64,000 bases of DNA from Endothia cerciana (taxonomy: Eukaryota; Ascomycota; Sordariomycetes; Diaporthales; Cryphonectriaceae). The notes beneath the pieces were generated by a model. The model had not been told where the DNA came from, searched no databases, and was given only the letters and a program-made list of their open reading frames with translations. The stretch covers positions 930,001-994,000 of the forward strand of contig JALRMH010000002.1 of assembly GCA_026119935.1 (NCBI GenBank). Reading direction: 5' to 3'. The position numbers were made by a program, and so were the translations under genes. This document shows positions 23,199-35,943 of the stretch, piece by piece. Within the stretch, counting starts at the first letter, position 1. Each line of letters opens with the position of its first letter.

Positions 23199-23895
23199 CT
23201 TTCCGGAGCCGTAGTACCAGGAGGGAGGGGGAGGGGGGGAGGGGGGAGTCCGCCGTTGTCCAGAGGTTGGCCACAGAGTCGAGCAGATGCGAGGCGTGGA
23301 GTCAGCGATGGTCCCAGAGTGTCCTCACACCACGGCCTTTTGAGGTGTGGGAGACTGCCCCCCATCCGAAGCTCAGCCCTCAGCCATGTGAATGTTTTAT
23401 CTTCGAGGCACTGACGAGTGCTTCGGGGAGTCCCACAAGAGCCGCCGACTCCCACTGCTTGCGCGAGAGGCGAGGTGGTGCAGAAGGAAGTATCGTAAGG
23501 ACCCACAAGAACAGCCACAGGCGAAGCCAATTGTATACAGAAGACGATAGCCGCGTGCATGCATGAAACTGCGAGGCTGGTCACAAACGCAGACTGTGTG
23601 TCCGATTACTGTGCGGACATGCCAGGGTATTGCAGGCCTAGCCAGAACAATTCGGGCAAGCTTTTGCAGGTATATGCTCCCGCCCGTGGACCGGAGGAGC
23701 CCCCTTTCTGTGGTTGGAGATCATACCGTGCCCTGCAATCCCAACGCCACCAACATATGCACAGGGGTTTTCAAAACTGTGCCTCTCTTCATTCTTGTCC
23801 TCGTCCACAGCCGCGGTCCCTCATTGAAGCTGCGCTTTGATACCGATCTGCAGGGAACCCGGCGACGAACATAAAAGGCCTTCATTCAACACAAA
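23199..23895. promoter_or_regulatory. Shared divergent promoter region (GNAT / permease)
   Basis: This 697-nt gap separates the divergent start codons of the acetyltransferase (ATG at 23198, -) and the permease (ATG at 23896, +), so both promoters must lie in it. A G/A-rich block with runs of G (23221-23245) sits just upstream of the GNAT start. No transcription-factor site can be assigned confidently. Confidence 0.55.
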
Positions 23896-25860
23896 ATGGC
23901 CATCGACACGAAGACGGGATCGGATGTCGTTGACTTGGAGTTGAGCGTGGAACAGGACCTGTCCGATGACCATGTCGTCGACAGCAAGAAGGGCAATCAG
24001 GATGATAGAGCCCACATGCTGCGCCTGGGCAAGGCCCAACAACTACGGGTGCGTAACATTCTGACGCCCCAATGTTTCCGGGAGTATCACTGACGACGCC
24101 CCGAGTTTTTAAGAGAGATTTCCGCCTCATCTCCATGTTCGGCTTCTCAATGATTCTGGGATCCTCATGGGAGGTCGCTCTGGCTGTCCTGTCCATGGGC
24201 CTCATCAACGGCGGCACCGCAGGTCTCATCTGGGTCTTCCTCTGTTGCTGGATAGGTTTCATGTTCATCAACATCTCAATGGCAGAAAGTAGGTCCACCA
24301 TGAATAGGACCCTGCGCCTTGGTCCATCCTCTTCTGCCCCGACTCACCCGGAAAGGAACAACCCTCAACACCAAATACCTTCTCTCCGTCTATCTCGTTT
24401 CTCTGGGCAAGTGCTGACATGCTCCTCGACAGTGGGGTCGATGGCACCTACTTCGGGTGGCCAGTACCACTGGGTATCCGAGTTCGCACCCAGGGAATAC
24501 CAGAAGCAGATCAGTTATATCATGGGCTGGCTCTGCGTGCTCGGATGGCAAGCCGGCTGCGCTAGCACTGCGTTTATGGCGGGTACGAGTATCCAAGGCC
24601 TTATAGTCCTCGGTAACCCCAACTATGTCTACGAGAACTGGCATGTACGTGAGCCCTTTCTCCTTCGTCTGGTGCCCCGTCCCGATCTTCTCCCAGGCAG
24701 CTTGGACAATACGGCCCTTCGAGCTTCGGGAGTAGGGCTCTAACACTTGGCAGGGTACCCTACTCAGTATAGCGAGCGGTGCTTTCGCCGTCATGTTCAA
24801 TACGCTGCTGGCACGGAAGCTAGCGCTCGTCGAGGGCATCATCCTTGTGCTTCACGTGTCCTCATTCTTCGGCGTCCTCGTTACTCTATGGGTGCTCTCT
24901 CCTATCGCCGACGCCAAGACGGTCTTCACGCAATTCTCTGACGGCGGAGGCTGGGGAAGCCTTGGTGGTAGCGCCCTCATCGGCATCACGGCTGCCATTG
25001 TGCCCAACCTAGGTGCCGATGCGGCTGTGCATATGTCTGAAGAGCTGAGGGACGCGGGCAAGTAGGTCCCCCCCCCCCATTTCTCCAAAGGCGCCGCTAT
25101 CAAAAGGGTGACTCTGAATTTCTCTGCTAGGACCCTTCCTATGTCCATGGTCATGTCCAGCTTCTTCAACGGGCTTTTCGCCTGGATCACCGTGATCACC
25201 ATATGCTTCTGCCTCGGGAACGTGGACGACGTCCTCGAAAGCCCCACAGGCTACCCTTACATGGCGGTCTTCCTGAATACCACACAGAGCGCAAAGGGCG
25301 CCACGGCCATGGCCGTATGGATAACGTTGATGTTCAACTTCTGCAACTTGACAATGGTGGCCACCGCTTCCAGGCAGCTGTTTGCCTTCGCGCGCGACAG
25401 GGGCGTGCCCTACAGCTCCTGGTTCTCGAAGGTCACACATGACATCCCCGTCAACGCGGTCATGACGACCTTCATCGTCACGTGCCTCCTGTGCCTCATC
25501 AACATCGGCTCCTCGGTCGCGCTCAATTCGATCGTCTCCCTGGGTACCAACGCCTTGCTGTCCAGCTACATATGCTCGATCGGATGTATGGTTTGGAGAC
25601 GCCTGACCGGCCAGCCTCTCCTTCCGTCGAAGTTCAGCTTGGGAAGGTGGGGACTTGCTATCAACCTCATCTCAGAGGTGTTTCTGACTGTGATGTTCGT
25701 CTTGGCTTTTTTCCCCGAGGTGAAGAACCCAGACCCAGAGAGCATGAACTGGAATATCTTGATATATGGGACCGTGGTCATCGGGTCTGTGTTGTACTAT
25801 CTCTGGAAGGGCAGGCATGTGTACGAGGGCCCTGTCGAATATGTACGGAAGCTTGAATGA
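23896..25860 (+). CDS. Amino-acid/GABA/choline permease (APC superfamily, ACT family)
   Basis: Plasma-membrane proton-coupled transporter for an amino acid, GABA or choline. Exons 23896-24048, 24114-24288, 24433-24644, 24754-25061 and 25131-25860 give 525 aa. All junctions keep frame and family sequence: QQLR/RDFRL, ISMAE/MGSMAPTSGGQYHW, ENWH/GTLLS and DAGK/TLPMSM. The N-terminal ~50 residues are acidic and cytosolic. The segment APTSGGQYHWVSEFAP is the signature loop of fungal GABA/choline permeases. About 12 hydrophobic helices follow, including LISMFGFSMILGSSWEVAL, IMGWLCVLGWQAG and AVWITLMFNFCNLTMVATAS, and ASRQLFAFARDRGVPYSSW is the conserved cytosolic motif. Intron 1 uses a less common AAG acceptor. 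The substrate is not decidable from sequence. Confidence 0.93.
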
Positions 25861-28800
25861 GACTGCAACAAGCGGCTCATTCTGGTATGCAGGTAGAGAT
25901 AAATGGTGTTACGTTTCCTGACCACAACTGTTGTACTCTGTGGATGTGATCATCGTGCTCTGCTTGAAGTTATCTCCGGGAGCACTTATGTGCGAGACAG
26001 CCAGCGCCGTTCACCTCTGGCCAGCAGAATAACATAAGGACAGATTGACGTCTGATGGGCTTCATACTGTGGGGGTGGCCTAGGTAGATAGACGTGATCA
26101 ACCCTCAGTGCCAGCTGGGCTGATGTCACTCACCTGGTCTGGTTGCTCTATAGGCCAGGGATCCTGCCAATGAGATATTCTCCCACGGACTAGGTTGTTT
26201 GCTTGCTCAAGTACGGAGCGACCTTCCTAGAGCGCCATCCAATCAGGGCTGCATAGTATCTGATGTTCGCCCTGGATTGCTGAGACCTGGCCCTGAGTGA
26301 TCACTACCAAGTAAGACGAGCTTCTCGGCCCGTTGTCGCGTCCTTCGGCTGAGGCTTTCCCAGAGCCCTGAAGTTTCCGGATCTGGACTCGGCCTGATTC
26401 TTATGGAGCAAACGTGTCAGTCCAAATGATCCACATACATTAAGTGGTTTTGTGGTCGGTGAACTAGATATGTGGGGTGGATTAAACATACATTCCCAAC
26501 ATGCAGCTCCTTGTGATGGACCGGGTCGTGCCGAGGATCGAGAAGCAGCGTGAGGGCTTCATCTATTGAACATTAGAAGACAAGGCAGGCCCGAGAAGCT
26601 CCTCTTGACGCGAAACCACATGTGCTGCCCAAGGGTAAATAGCGTGAGAAGGAAAGGGCGCTTTCTGTTTCTCGTAGCAACATGCATCATGGACTCGTTC
26701 CCACTCCACATAGTCATATCTGGCTGCTTTGAAGGTACTGCAGGACGGGGATCAAGCACTGTGAGGCACATCCTTGAAAGGCCTCTGTCATTCTCGAGAA
26801 TGCGGCCAGCCTTTTAGGTATTCATAGGATATTTTGCCAACTCTATCATGATTATGGGGGTCTCTCTCGAGCAAGGTTTCCAGGAGGTTGGATATAAGGC
26901 ATCTACAATGACACAGTACAGCTGTCAACTCAGAAGAGGTGAGACTGTAACTGCAGCCTCTGAAGATTGAAGCCAGACCTACAATGTCACGCCGTGCTTC
27001 GGTAGCGTCTGCCTGACCTCGAGTTCTGCAGGATAGACCGAGTGTACCCGACTATTTATTTGCTCTTGGGATATCCAGAATCCTCGCCTCATGATCTATA
27101 GCAGAGAAATGAGATTGCCTCAATCGGCTGATCAGGCACTCTAGGCTTTCTGGCCCCCGACAGCCCCGACTGGCACCAGTGCCCCCTTCTCCTACTCGCC
27201 GACCTCAATCCAGACCCGTGACGACTCGTTAGGTCGCAGATTCCTGTCATAATGCGCTCATGAACCCAGTAGCTTTCTGGGATTTAGGAGGTTGTCTGAA
27301 GAGGAGAAAAAAGTATGGAATGCGCAGAGCGGAGCTCTAAAGAAGATGAAGATGGGCCTCCTTGTATTGCCTTATCGAAAGCTCTGACCGGTCCAGAGCG
27401 TTGTACGCATATTCTCTGATTCTGGTGGAGGCTAGCCACTAAAAGTTGCTGCAAGGAATTTGAAGACATCAATGCCATCTCAGACGTATATTCGCAGCCA
27501 CCATTTACACTTGAAAAGTTCGCTGACGCCCGGTCTCTGCTCCTCCCTCTGGGTGGAGGCTCTAAAACAAAACCAGGGCCTACTCTCCGACTTGACCAAA
27601 GTGACACAACAGCCACAGTGAACCTAGGGGGTCTGATGTAAAAAGGTGTTGCAGATTGTCCGGCCTGGGGACCTACATCTCTCGTTTTCCCTCAGACAAT
27701 TCCGATACAAGCAGAGAGGGGGCTCCAGAAAACAGTCGTATTACGGCATACACAAGATTCGAAGTCCTCTACAACCGGACCATGGCCAACCCCACGCGAT
27801 GGCTCTCCCCCTCCGCCTCCGGCCCCGCCTCCACCACCTCCACCCAACACTCAAAGGAGCAAGTCCCAGAGCGGCCCCTCCAGCTTTAGCCAGAGAACGA
27901 GCGACGGAGGGTAATACGGGACGACGGGCGTGTTGCCGCTGCGATGGATCCCTGGACCCGTTATGGGCCCACAAACGGAGCCAGCCTCCCAGGTAGGGCA
28001 CGAACCAGGAGGGGATATCTGAGACAAGGGAGAGGGTCTGGCTTACCCATCTGCCTACTGGGCAAGCGGCAATGCAAGAAGTAATCCTGTGTCCGCCATC
28101 CTATCCTCCACCCCCACCTACCGCACAGTTACAGCCGGCCGGGTACAACGGTGACTGGACGTCGTGGCTACATCCTCTCGCTGGAGCCCGAGAAGTGAGC
28201 CAGTCTTGTGCCAGAAGAAACTTGATATTCGCCGTACTGGAAAATAAAAAGCCTCGCCTACAGGCTGTCTTCCCCCTCAACCCCCCGGGTCCGAATAAGC
28301 CTGAGTGGGCTCCATACCGATATCGCCCATGGAAAATGACCGAGAACGGGCTCGCCGTGTCTATGAAATAGGAAGAGAGGATTTGGTGATCACTCACCCG
28401 CCATCTTCACCTGCAACACCCAACCCTCCTCACTGACAACCTACACGCCTACCTCGGCCCCCTCCCCCCTCTCCCCGCCTGACGGCAGCAAAGTTGCTCC
28501 GCAACGCTTGTCTTACAAAATAAATGCCCTCCTCCTCTTCCCCACTATGGAAATGCAAAGAGGAGCAGAACCCCCCCCCCCCCCCGGCGAACACACACAA
28601 TATGGTAGGATGACTTCCGCTGCTATACATGTGAGTGGGTGAGAGCCGTGGGGCACAGCCCAAGGTCGCGGGAAGAAGAGCAGGCCGCCACCGGCAGCGG
28701 TGGTGGCGAGACAGAGAATGGAGGGAAAAAGGACAAGAGGTAGCGGTCTTGATCAGGGGTGATTCACATCACACCAGTCAGCCCATCTGCGCAGCAGCAT

Positions 28801-30082
28801 CCGTCTTTGGCTCTCTCCTGATGTCTTGATGCCAACCACCAGCCAGTCATTCCCGACTGGGACTGAGCGGCGCTCAACCGTGCCCTTCTAGGTAAAGCGG
28901 TTTTTCTTCCGTGTTAGTTACCATCTTGGGCGCAAACGCCCTTTTCCTCCTTCGTCGACCAAATGAGCAGGGACGGATATCCCTTCCCCCCCTCGCCCTT
29001 ATGTGCAAGAAGTACAAAGATGCAGAAAAAGGATTGCATCGGGATAGCGGGACCGGACTCCCAAAGTCCTTCCGGGCTCAAAGCCACAATGTCTCTTCTT
29101 GGCTGCAGCTACCCGCAGCCGTGATTTAGTAACAAGTCATTGCCTCAAAAATGCTCTCTTGTGAGTGAATCATTTGGTTGGTGCATTAGTAGGAAAACAA
29201 GATCCACCACAGGGCAGACCTTAGCATCTATGGAGGCGACGACGATGAAGACTATCGTACAAGGCACTCAAGCTGAGCTTTCTCCTTTCCCCCTTCACTT
29301 CGTTATCCTCCATCGCAAAACGTGAAAAATTCGAGAAGCCCCCCACTAATGCCAATTATGGGCAGATTCACCTGGGCACGTAGACCACCTACCTCAAGGC
29401 ACGAGACGGGGAAAATCAAGGGGCGAGCAACATCAAAATGAATTGAGCAGCCCCTGCCACATCAACAACAGGTGAGCATCTTCCCATCTTCCATTCACAT
29501 GTCTTTTCATGAAATCGTATGCGCCCCAGGCTGCTTAATGCATCAAGCAGACCGATGCCCCCAACGAACCCCAGGAAGATGAAGACATGACAGGACTCTG
29601 CCACGCCGTGCCCCTTTTGTAGATGCAAGGAACGCGCCCAAGAGCTCGCGCTGCGACTTTCTTTATCCTTCTTTCAGAATCGGCCAAGGCGACATCCTCC
29701 ACCAGACTGGTGTACCAGCCGGCAGATATGCCATCAAACTGTCACCCAGGAGATCGTGAGGTCCTGGGAACCCGTGACAAGATGTGAGACGCATGAGTTA
29801 TTAGGCTGCGACGGTTCCGTCTTAACCGCGCACGAAGAGGGAGAGTAGCGGCAAAGGAGCGAGAAACTGTTTGAATGAGGGAGAGGAAGACTCCCTTGGT
29901 GTGAGACTGTGCGCTAGTGGCAAACAAACGCCAGATTGCGGGAGGCGCTGCAGCTGGAAGGACTGTTGTCCAGAAGTGGATCGCAGCCGTCTCGAGGATC
30001 AAAGTGTTTGGGGGGGGGGGGGGTATCATCGGCGAGGGTCGAGAGCATGCTTCAGAGGGGCTCCGTAGGCAGAGCACACCTT
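25861..30082. other. 4.2 kb convergent intergenic region, no convincing gene
   Basis: It lies between the 3' ends of the permease (+) and the mcm1-type gene (-). Open frames are all under 120 codons and lack domains. Near 25900-27100 the sequence is less GC-rich than around the genes. A 15-nt C-run lies at 28571-28585 and a 14-nt G-run at 30010-30023, the latter about 60 nt past the mcm1 stop codon and probably in its 3' untranslated region. Confidence 0.5.
28571..28585. repeat. 15-nt C homopolymer
   Basis: Fifteen consecutive C, among the longest G/C runs of the window. It lies in non-coding DNA between convergent genes. Confidence 0.85.
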
Positions 30083-30939
30083 CTATGACTGGTGTTGAGC
30101 ATGCTGCGGCATACCAGAAGGCGGCATCGCGTACTGCCCACCACGCTGCACGTAGCTCGAGTATGCCAGCGCTGACGATGGGTCGATAGGCCCGACGTTC
30201 GGCATGTAGCCAGGTGGCATGTGGGTTTGCGGCATGCCTCGACCTTGTTGTTGCTGCATGTGGCTGTTGGGAGGCTCCTCGGGGGAATCAACCTGGTTGG
30301 AATCGTCGACACCGTTATCGTTGCCCTGGTTAGGCTCGGGCGCGTTCAGGCAGGCCTGTGTTTCAAGTCGGATCAGCAAGTGCATCGACGGCAAAAGGGC
30401 TTTGCGACGCTGTGCGACGCTGTGCAGCGCATACCTGGATAAGATTCTTGCCCTCGGCCTTGGTAACGAGGGGCTGCAGCTTCGGTGTCGTAAAAGTGTA
30501 GACCAGCCCAGTCTCCGACACGACGAGCAGTAGCACTTGTGTACCGGTGAGGACAGACAACTCGTAAGCCTGTTTCGCACGCTGTCGTTAGCCTGGGATC
30601 TCAATAATGAACAGGTGCGCCTTCATGTGCACGCAGGCCATGCGGTCCGCTCCCGCACGGATTGATAGGGTTTTGCTGCCGGTGGGACGCCCTCACCTTC
30701 TTCATGATGCCAGCCTTGCGCTTCGAGAAGGTGATGTGCCGACGCGACTTGTCGGCGATGAACTTGATCTCGATCTTCCTACGCTCGCGGCCGCCCTTCT
30801 CATCATCATCGTCATCGCTGCCGGCAGATGGACGCGCTCGCTTGACGCCGCGGGAGACATCGCCGGGAGTGCCGTTTCCGGCATGATCGTCGAGCTCAGT
30901 AGGTGAGGTCTGATCGTGTTGGTCTGTGATGTCGGCCAT
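30083..30939 (-). CDS. mcm1: MADS-box transcription factor, Mcm1/SRF type
   Basis: Nuclear DNA-binding dimer that combines with cofactors to control mating, cell-cycle and developmental genes in fungi. Exons 30939-30697, 30569-30435 and 30355-30083 encode 216 aa, close to other Pezizomycotina Mcm1 proteins. Residues 1-50 are acidic/Ser-rich with DDDDDE before the domain. The MADS box spans about residues 52-110: RRKIEIKFIADKSRRHITFS, then KRKAGIMKKAYELSVLTGTQ and VLLLVVSETGLVYTFTTPKL. The SAM-type extension LQPLVTKAEGKNLIQACLN follows. The tail is Gln/Met/Pro-rich (HMQQQQGRGM, MPPSGMPQHAQHQS), as in fungal Mcm1. Intron 1 (127 nt) interrupts the MADS box between KK and AYEL; intron 2 (79 nt) follows LIQ. 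The gene is divergent from PLS1 across 7.3 kb. Confidence 0.95.
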
Positions 30940-33900
30940 TTTGTCTTGAATGGTATCACCAAAAGCTTAAAAAGGTAAGTTGGTGGAGATACTGTTTTGA
31001 GTGTGGTGCCGATGGCCTTAACTGGATCTGGCGTCGAGCGGAGGAGGCTCTGTGGGAGGTGACTGTGGCAGAAACCTGGTTGGGCGCTCGCTGGATCGAG
31101 TCTGGCGTTTCCGGGAAAGGAAGCGAGGAATCGATTTTTATTTGCTTTGTCTGACAGTGAAAGCCTCCAGGTATTTGGCGCGAGTCAGCACGCGTCAGTT
31201 GCCACCACTTCTGATGGGAAGGTGAGATCGAATGGAAGCGCAGCGGGAACAAAGTAGCATGCGGCGCTTGTGTGTGGACGCGATGCGATGTCAAGATTTG
31301 GTCCAGGGAGAAGTCAACCGGAAGGGGTCGAAATACGTATTTGGCCCTGCGATTCCCTGTAGAGAAACCAGCACATATGTCAGCTCCAGGAACCTCGACT
31401 GATCAGGCTTGAGGAAGTGCGGATTGATTGAAAAGAGGATAGTGAGGTGGTAGCACACGGGCAGCGGACCACGGACACAGGGTTAAAAACGGAGGGGCGG
31501 GGTGGGCAGCCTTAGCTGTCCTGGAGGGCCGAAGGGGTGTGGCGGTAGGGGGGCCGGGGTCTGGGTTAGGCCGAGGGTGGGAAGGTGGGAAACATGGGGG
31601 AGAACGTAGCAGAGCAAGCAGCTCTGCAGCAGTAGCGGCACCACCTGCAGCTAAAACAAATCCCAATACCACCCGCTCTACATACAGTGCGGCTTGGTAG
31701 ATGGGGAGCCAGGGCAGGGGACTTCTCCTCGGCGCTGAGGTAGTCGAGCTGTCGCGAACCGAACTGCACTAGCTGGTGAGCCGGACGTCGGGCTTCTGGG
31801 CCGGAATGCTTGATGGTTCGATGGCGTCGAGGTCGGGGGGGGGGGAGGGGGGCTTGTAGTGACCGGTGCAACAAATTGCAATGCACTGGAATGTTTCTGA
31901 CAATTGGGACGAATGTTTCCTTACCTCTGGATCCAGATTTTCCGTGGCCCTGACACAGAGGTCTCTGTGCACGTTCTAGTGCGTGCCTGAGATCGAAGGG
32001 CTGGCTGTCAGTGTCACTCTGCTGTCTGTGAACCTGTTGCACCTTGGTGCAATCGCTTTCGATCCCGAATACTTCGTATCGTGTGGAGATGGCCCCAAAT
32101 TCACGGTGCGACCTGCTTCGGCAAACTCTTGTTAGCTCAGTTCGCGGGACTTAACTGGGCGCACTATCAGCAGGCAACGTCGGGACAGTGCGCCATGCCA
32201 GAGGCTACCTGCGTTCAGGGTGCAGCGACTGGGGCCACCACCAACGGGTGAACTTTTTGAGAGACAGCTCGGAACATAGCAAATGAGAGCTTGCCATTCC
32301 GGCAGGTGTGGGGACGACGGAGATGGGGAATGACCGGGTAGCGCCCAGTGCGAGCAGAGCCCCTGCAATCTGCAGGCGGGTGAGGACGGGGACCAGCACC
32401 GGGCGACAAGCGTGGTGGAGAAGGCATGTCGTGATGGAGAATTGTGGGCAGGACAGGATCTCGGCTTGGGTTTTCAGCTCCTGCTCAAAGCCCGAGATGA
32501 ACGTTTCCCGTGGAGATAAGAGTATTGAAGGATGGGGTATCTCCAGATCCCTCTGCAGATGGCGGTTGATGGCACCGCCAGGCGCCACCTAACGACTGCA
32601 CCAGCAACGCGCGACTACGCCTTTGTTTGACCTGCGTGGGAGAAAGACGCAAGGCTGCCGGTCATGAAAGGGGAGCCAAAGGGGGCATGGCATGCCTGCA
32701 TACACAGTGCAGCTTGCGACTGTGAAGCGACTGTGATCCTCCTACCACAATGCACTTGTCTCGTGCAGCGAGGGAAGAAAAGCATGGGTCGAAGGGGGAC
32801 CCCACATAGAAGACATGGGCGGGAACCACTTGGGTGGCCGCGTCTCCAATGGGAGGGATGCGCGGGCGCCTTCCTCGCCATCAGGCAAGATGCAGGTGGT
32901 GAATTAGGGGCCGAGACTATTGGAATTCGCCGTTGATCATCCGGCGCTTGAAGGATTCGATGGCCTGTCATCCTGGGTTGACGGGTTCACTGGACACGGA
33001 CGGCCATAACGGGATGTCTCTTGAAGTTATCTCGCGGTGCCGGGCTTGCCCATTTGGGCCAGGCGATCCAGAGACCGGGCTCGCGAGCTGGAGCGCTCGC
33101 AGGATGGGCCGATGTCCCACGGGCTTGGGCTACCAGGCCGGAGACTCAGCTGTCCGTTTCCGACCATGTGAGCGATTTCAACACGTCAAGAAAGTTTGTA
33201 CACAATCCTCAGGAGTCAAGCTCCGGCCCCATGGAATCTAACAGGCCGTGTGGCAGGACATGGCGGATAGTGACAAGGCGGCCAAAACACGCAGCCTGTT
33301 CCAGGGTTCTCTCCGCGATCCTGCAGGCTGGAGATTGCAGACGCAGATAGGACGCAGCCTGGGCCGGTGGGTGTGTGGCCCGTGTGAGACCGAAGCCTGG
33401 CGGGCGAGAGGTGCAGAGGAAGAGATTGGCGTCGAGCTGGGCGATCCGGTGCGACATGGCCGGGGATGGACAGGAGCGGGGGAGATGTCAGTGGTGGTGT
33501 GTGATTGGTGGCACCGGTGGGCCATGCGGGCGTGGCATGGTGGACCACCTTAGCCTTAGCACCCTCGTGGCGTCAAGCAGGTAAACCAGCACCGGAGCAG
33601 AGCAGCTCCAGCGTCCGTCTTGATGGTCCCGTCAGCTCTCCGACCATGACGTTTCGCGCCGGTAGCAGGCAGGAAACCTGACGTGTTTGTTGATCACCCT
33701 TCTCGCAGGATCTGTACGGGGAGCGCTATCCGTCCGATCATGAACATTGTCGGGTTACCAGCACCCTCGTGATGAACATGGGGAGGAGATGGATGCCATG
33801 GTAGAGGATGATGCAGGGGGAAACCTCCTGCACAGTCTTCCTCCTGTCGATTCCGAGTCCCGGGGAACGGTGCTGCTGCTGGGGTCCAGGGATGTAGCAC

Positions 33901-34673
33901 TGCGTATGCAACGCGTCGTATCGGTTCGTGTCGAATGGAGGATTAGCTGCGTCCAGACTCCAGCCCGGCGCCCCGTAGTCCACGGGAGGATTACCGTGGT
34001 ATCATCTGTGCCTGAGCTAGGTTTCTTTTCTTGATGAGTCCCGGGGCCCTGGGTAACCAGAGCCGTCGCTGGTTATTGGTATTTCTGGCTGCAGGCCGCG
34101 GGAAGATTCCTTGGAGTGTGGGCAAAGTTGCAGTTCTTTGTCATCTGCCTTGGCTTGTCTCAGAGCACTGGCCCGTGGAAAAGCCGAGGCTGCGGGCAGG
34201 AGAGTGGCCAGCTGTGCAGAAAGCTAAAAGTTCTGGGGAAGAATCTGAGGGAAAAAAACATGAGGGTGGGCCAGGACGGCTCGGGGTGGACTACTCCGTA
34301 GCGGGCACAGGGTCCTCCTGGCTGTGGGTTGACATGGCAGGGCTGTGACGAGGCAAAAACAGAGGGGTGTGACTGGGCACGAGGTACGTGAAGGAAGGTA
34401 TCGTTGCAAAAAGGACAGAGTGGCGACAGGTTGGGCAAGTATCAATTTGACGAATAATCGAGGGGGGGGGAGGAGGGGGGACGAGGAGGAGGCCTAATCC
34501 CCGCTGCTTGCATCTGATCATGACCTGTCATGTCGTGGTTGAGTGGTGATCAATGTCTGACTTTTTCACTGACCTTAACTTGCTTTGGGACGTCGTATCC
34601 AGATCTCGTTCCTTGCCTTCAGCGGTCTGAAATTTTCACCTCGGGCGGCAAGGTCGAGGCCGTGCTTGCGTTT

Positions 34674-34699
34674 GTCTGTCTGTCTGTCTGTCTGTCTGT
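34674..34699 (+). repeat. (GTCT)n microsatellite
   Basis: About 6.5 tandem GTCT units in the non-coding interval between mcm1 and PLS1. Confidence 0.9.
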
Positions 34700-35340
34700 T
34701 GCCCGTAGGGGTTTCGAAGGGGAGAACGAGGCTGGCCCAGGCTCGTGGGTCTGCAGGTCCTGTAAAACGCAGGTGGGAAAGTCGGGCTCCACAGGTGGAG
34801 AGAGGTTGCGGCGGGAGTGCTGTAGTGGCCTCTGGGAGGGCCCTGTAAGTGTAAGCTGTAGGGTTCCAAGGTCGCTTCCCCAGATACGTACTGTTGCATG
34901 TGCAGGGCTGATTGAGCGCGTGGATCAGCAGTATCCGCTCAGGGAGATGCTGAACTTGCAGGCAGGTGATGTTGGACGCGTAGTTCTCCTCGGGGAAAGA
35001 CTGCTGTTTGCTTACCTTCTTTCCTCTTTGGTGATGGTCCTTGCTCGCTTAGTTGTCACGGTTGGCATTGGCAGAACCTGAAGTCCGATCCAATGCACGA
35101 CAAGGAGTCGCGGACGCAGCCTCCAGATTTGGATTTTCGGCAGGACCCGCGGGGTGTGTGTATTTGTTGTGTGTATGTGTGTGTATGTGGGTGCATGGGT
35201 GTGTGTGTGTGTTTGTTAGTTCGAGAAAGAGAGAGAGACAGAGAGAGAGGGGGAGAGAGGAGACTGGCTTGGGGGGACTGGCTGAATGGCTGCTCGAAAA
35301 GGTAAATGGTCAAAAGTTAGAAGTAAGTGATTGTGATTTT

Positions 35341-35355
35341 GGGGGGGGGGGGGGG
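35341..35355. repeat. 15-nt G homopolymer
   Basis: Fifteen consecutive G follow a short T-run. A second G-run lies about 90 nt downstream. Both are non-coding. Confidence 0.85.
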
Positions 35356-35931
35356 ACAACCAGGCGGGAAGATTGTATGCGCCGATGGACCTCCAAGAGA
35401 TGGATAGCTTTTGGGCGTGTGAAGGTGGTGGGGAATTGGGGGGGGGGGGTTGGGGCGGCGGTTGTGACTTTGAGTAAATCTGGATCCTCGATTGGGACAA
35501 TCAATACAGTGTCAGATGCCGTGTCGCGCCCTCATTCCTGTGAATGGACGAAGGCACTGATGACCTCACCGTTGACTGGCAGTCTTGACAGCTGAATGAG
35601 CTATTTCACCCCCGCGAGCCTGCGCTTTCATTGAGCTCTTCACCTTTGACGATCGACTGGCGCCTTCCGTCCAGTGAAGGTCGGCCGTCGAAAGAGGAAA
35701 GGTGGGAACCTCTGCGAACGGGCAAGGGCGGGCCTGGAGAACTTCCTACTACGGAGATGACCCCATCTGCTATTGGCCAGGACGGCAGGCCCTGGTCCCT
35801 ACTAGCGCTGTAGCTCATTCCCCACCCCTCACGGACCACGGGCAGCCAGCTGCTAGCGTGCCCCTCCCTTCCTTTCGGTGCATGCGGACCTGGCGGGTCG
35901 AGGCCCGGTGGGCGGTGGGCGGAAGTTACAG

Positions 35932-35943
35932 GTACCATAGTAC
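35932..35943. repeat. Exact copy of the GTACCATAGTAC motif
   Basis: Identical to the 12-mers at 425-436 and 11052-11063. Related versions nearby are TTACTATGGTATT (about 36101-36113) and ATACCATAGTAT (36500-36511). All are outside genes. Confidence 0.75.

Noticed and set aside
16248..25860. A secondary-metabolite or nutrient-uptake gene cluster (copper transporter, receptor-like protein, acetyltransferase, permease)
   Set aside because: No backbone synthase, oxidase or pathway regulator is present, and orientations and spacings give no sign of joint regulation beyond the one divergent pair.
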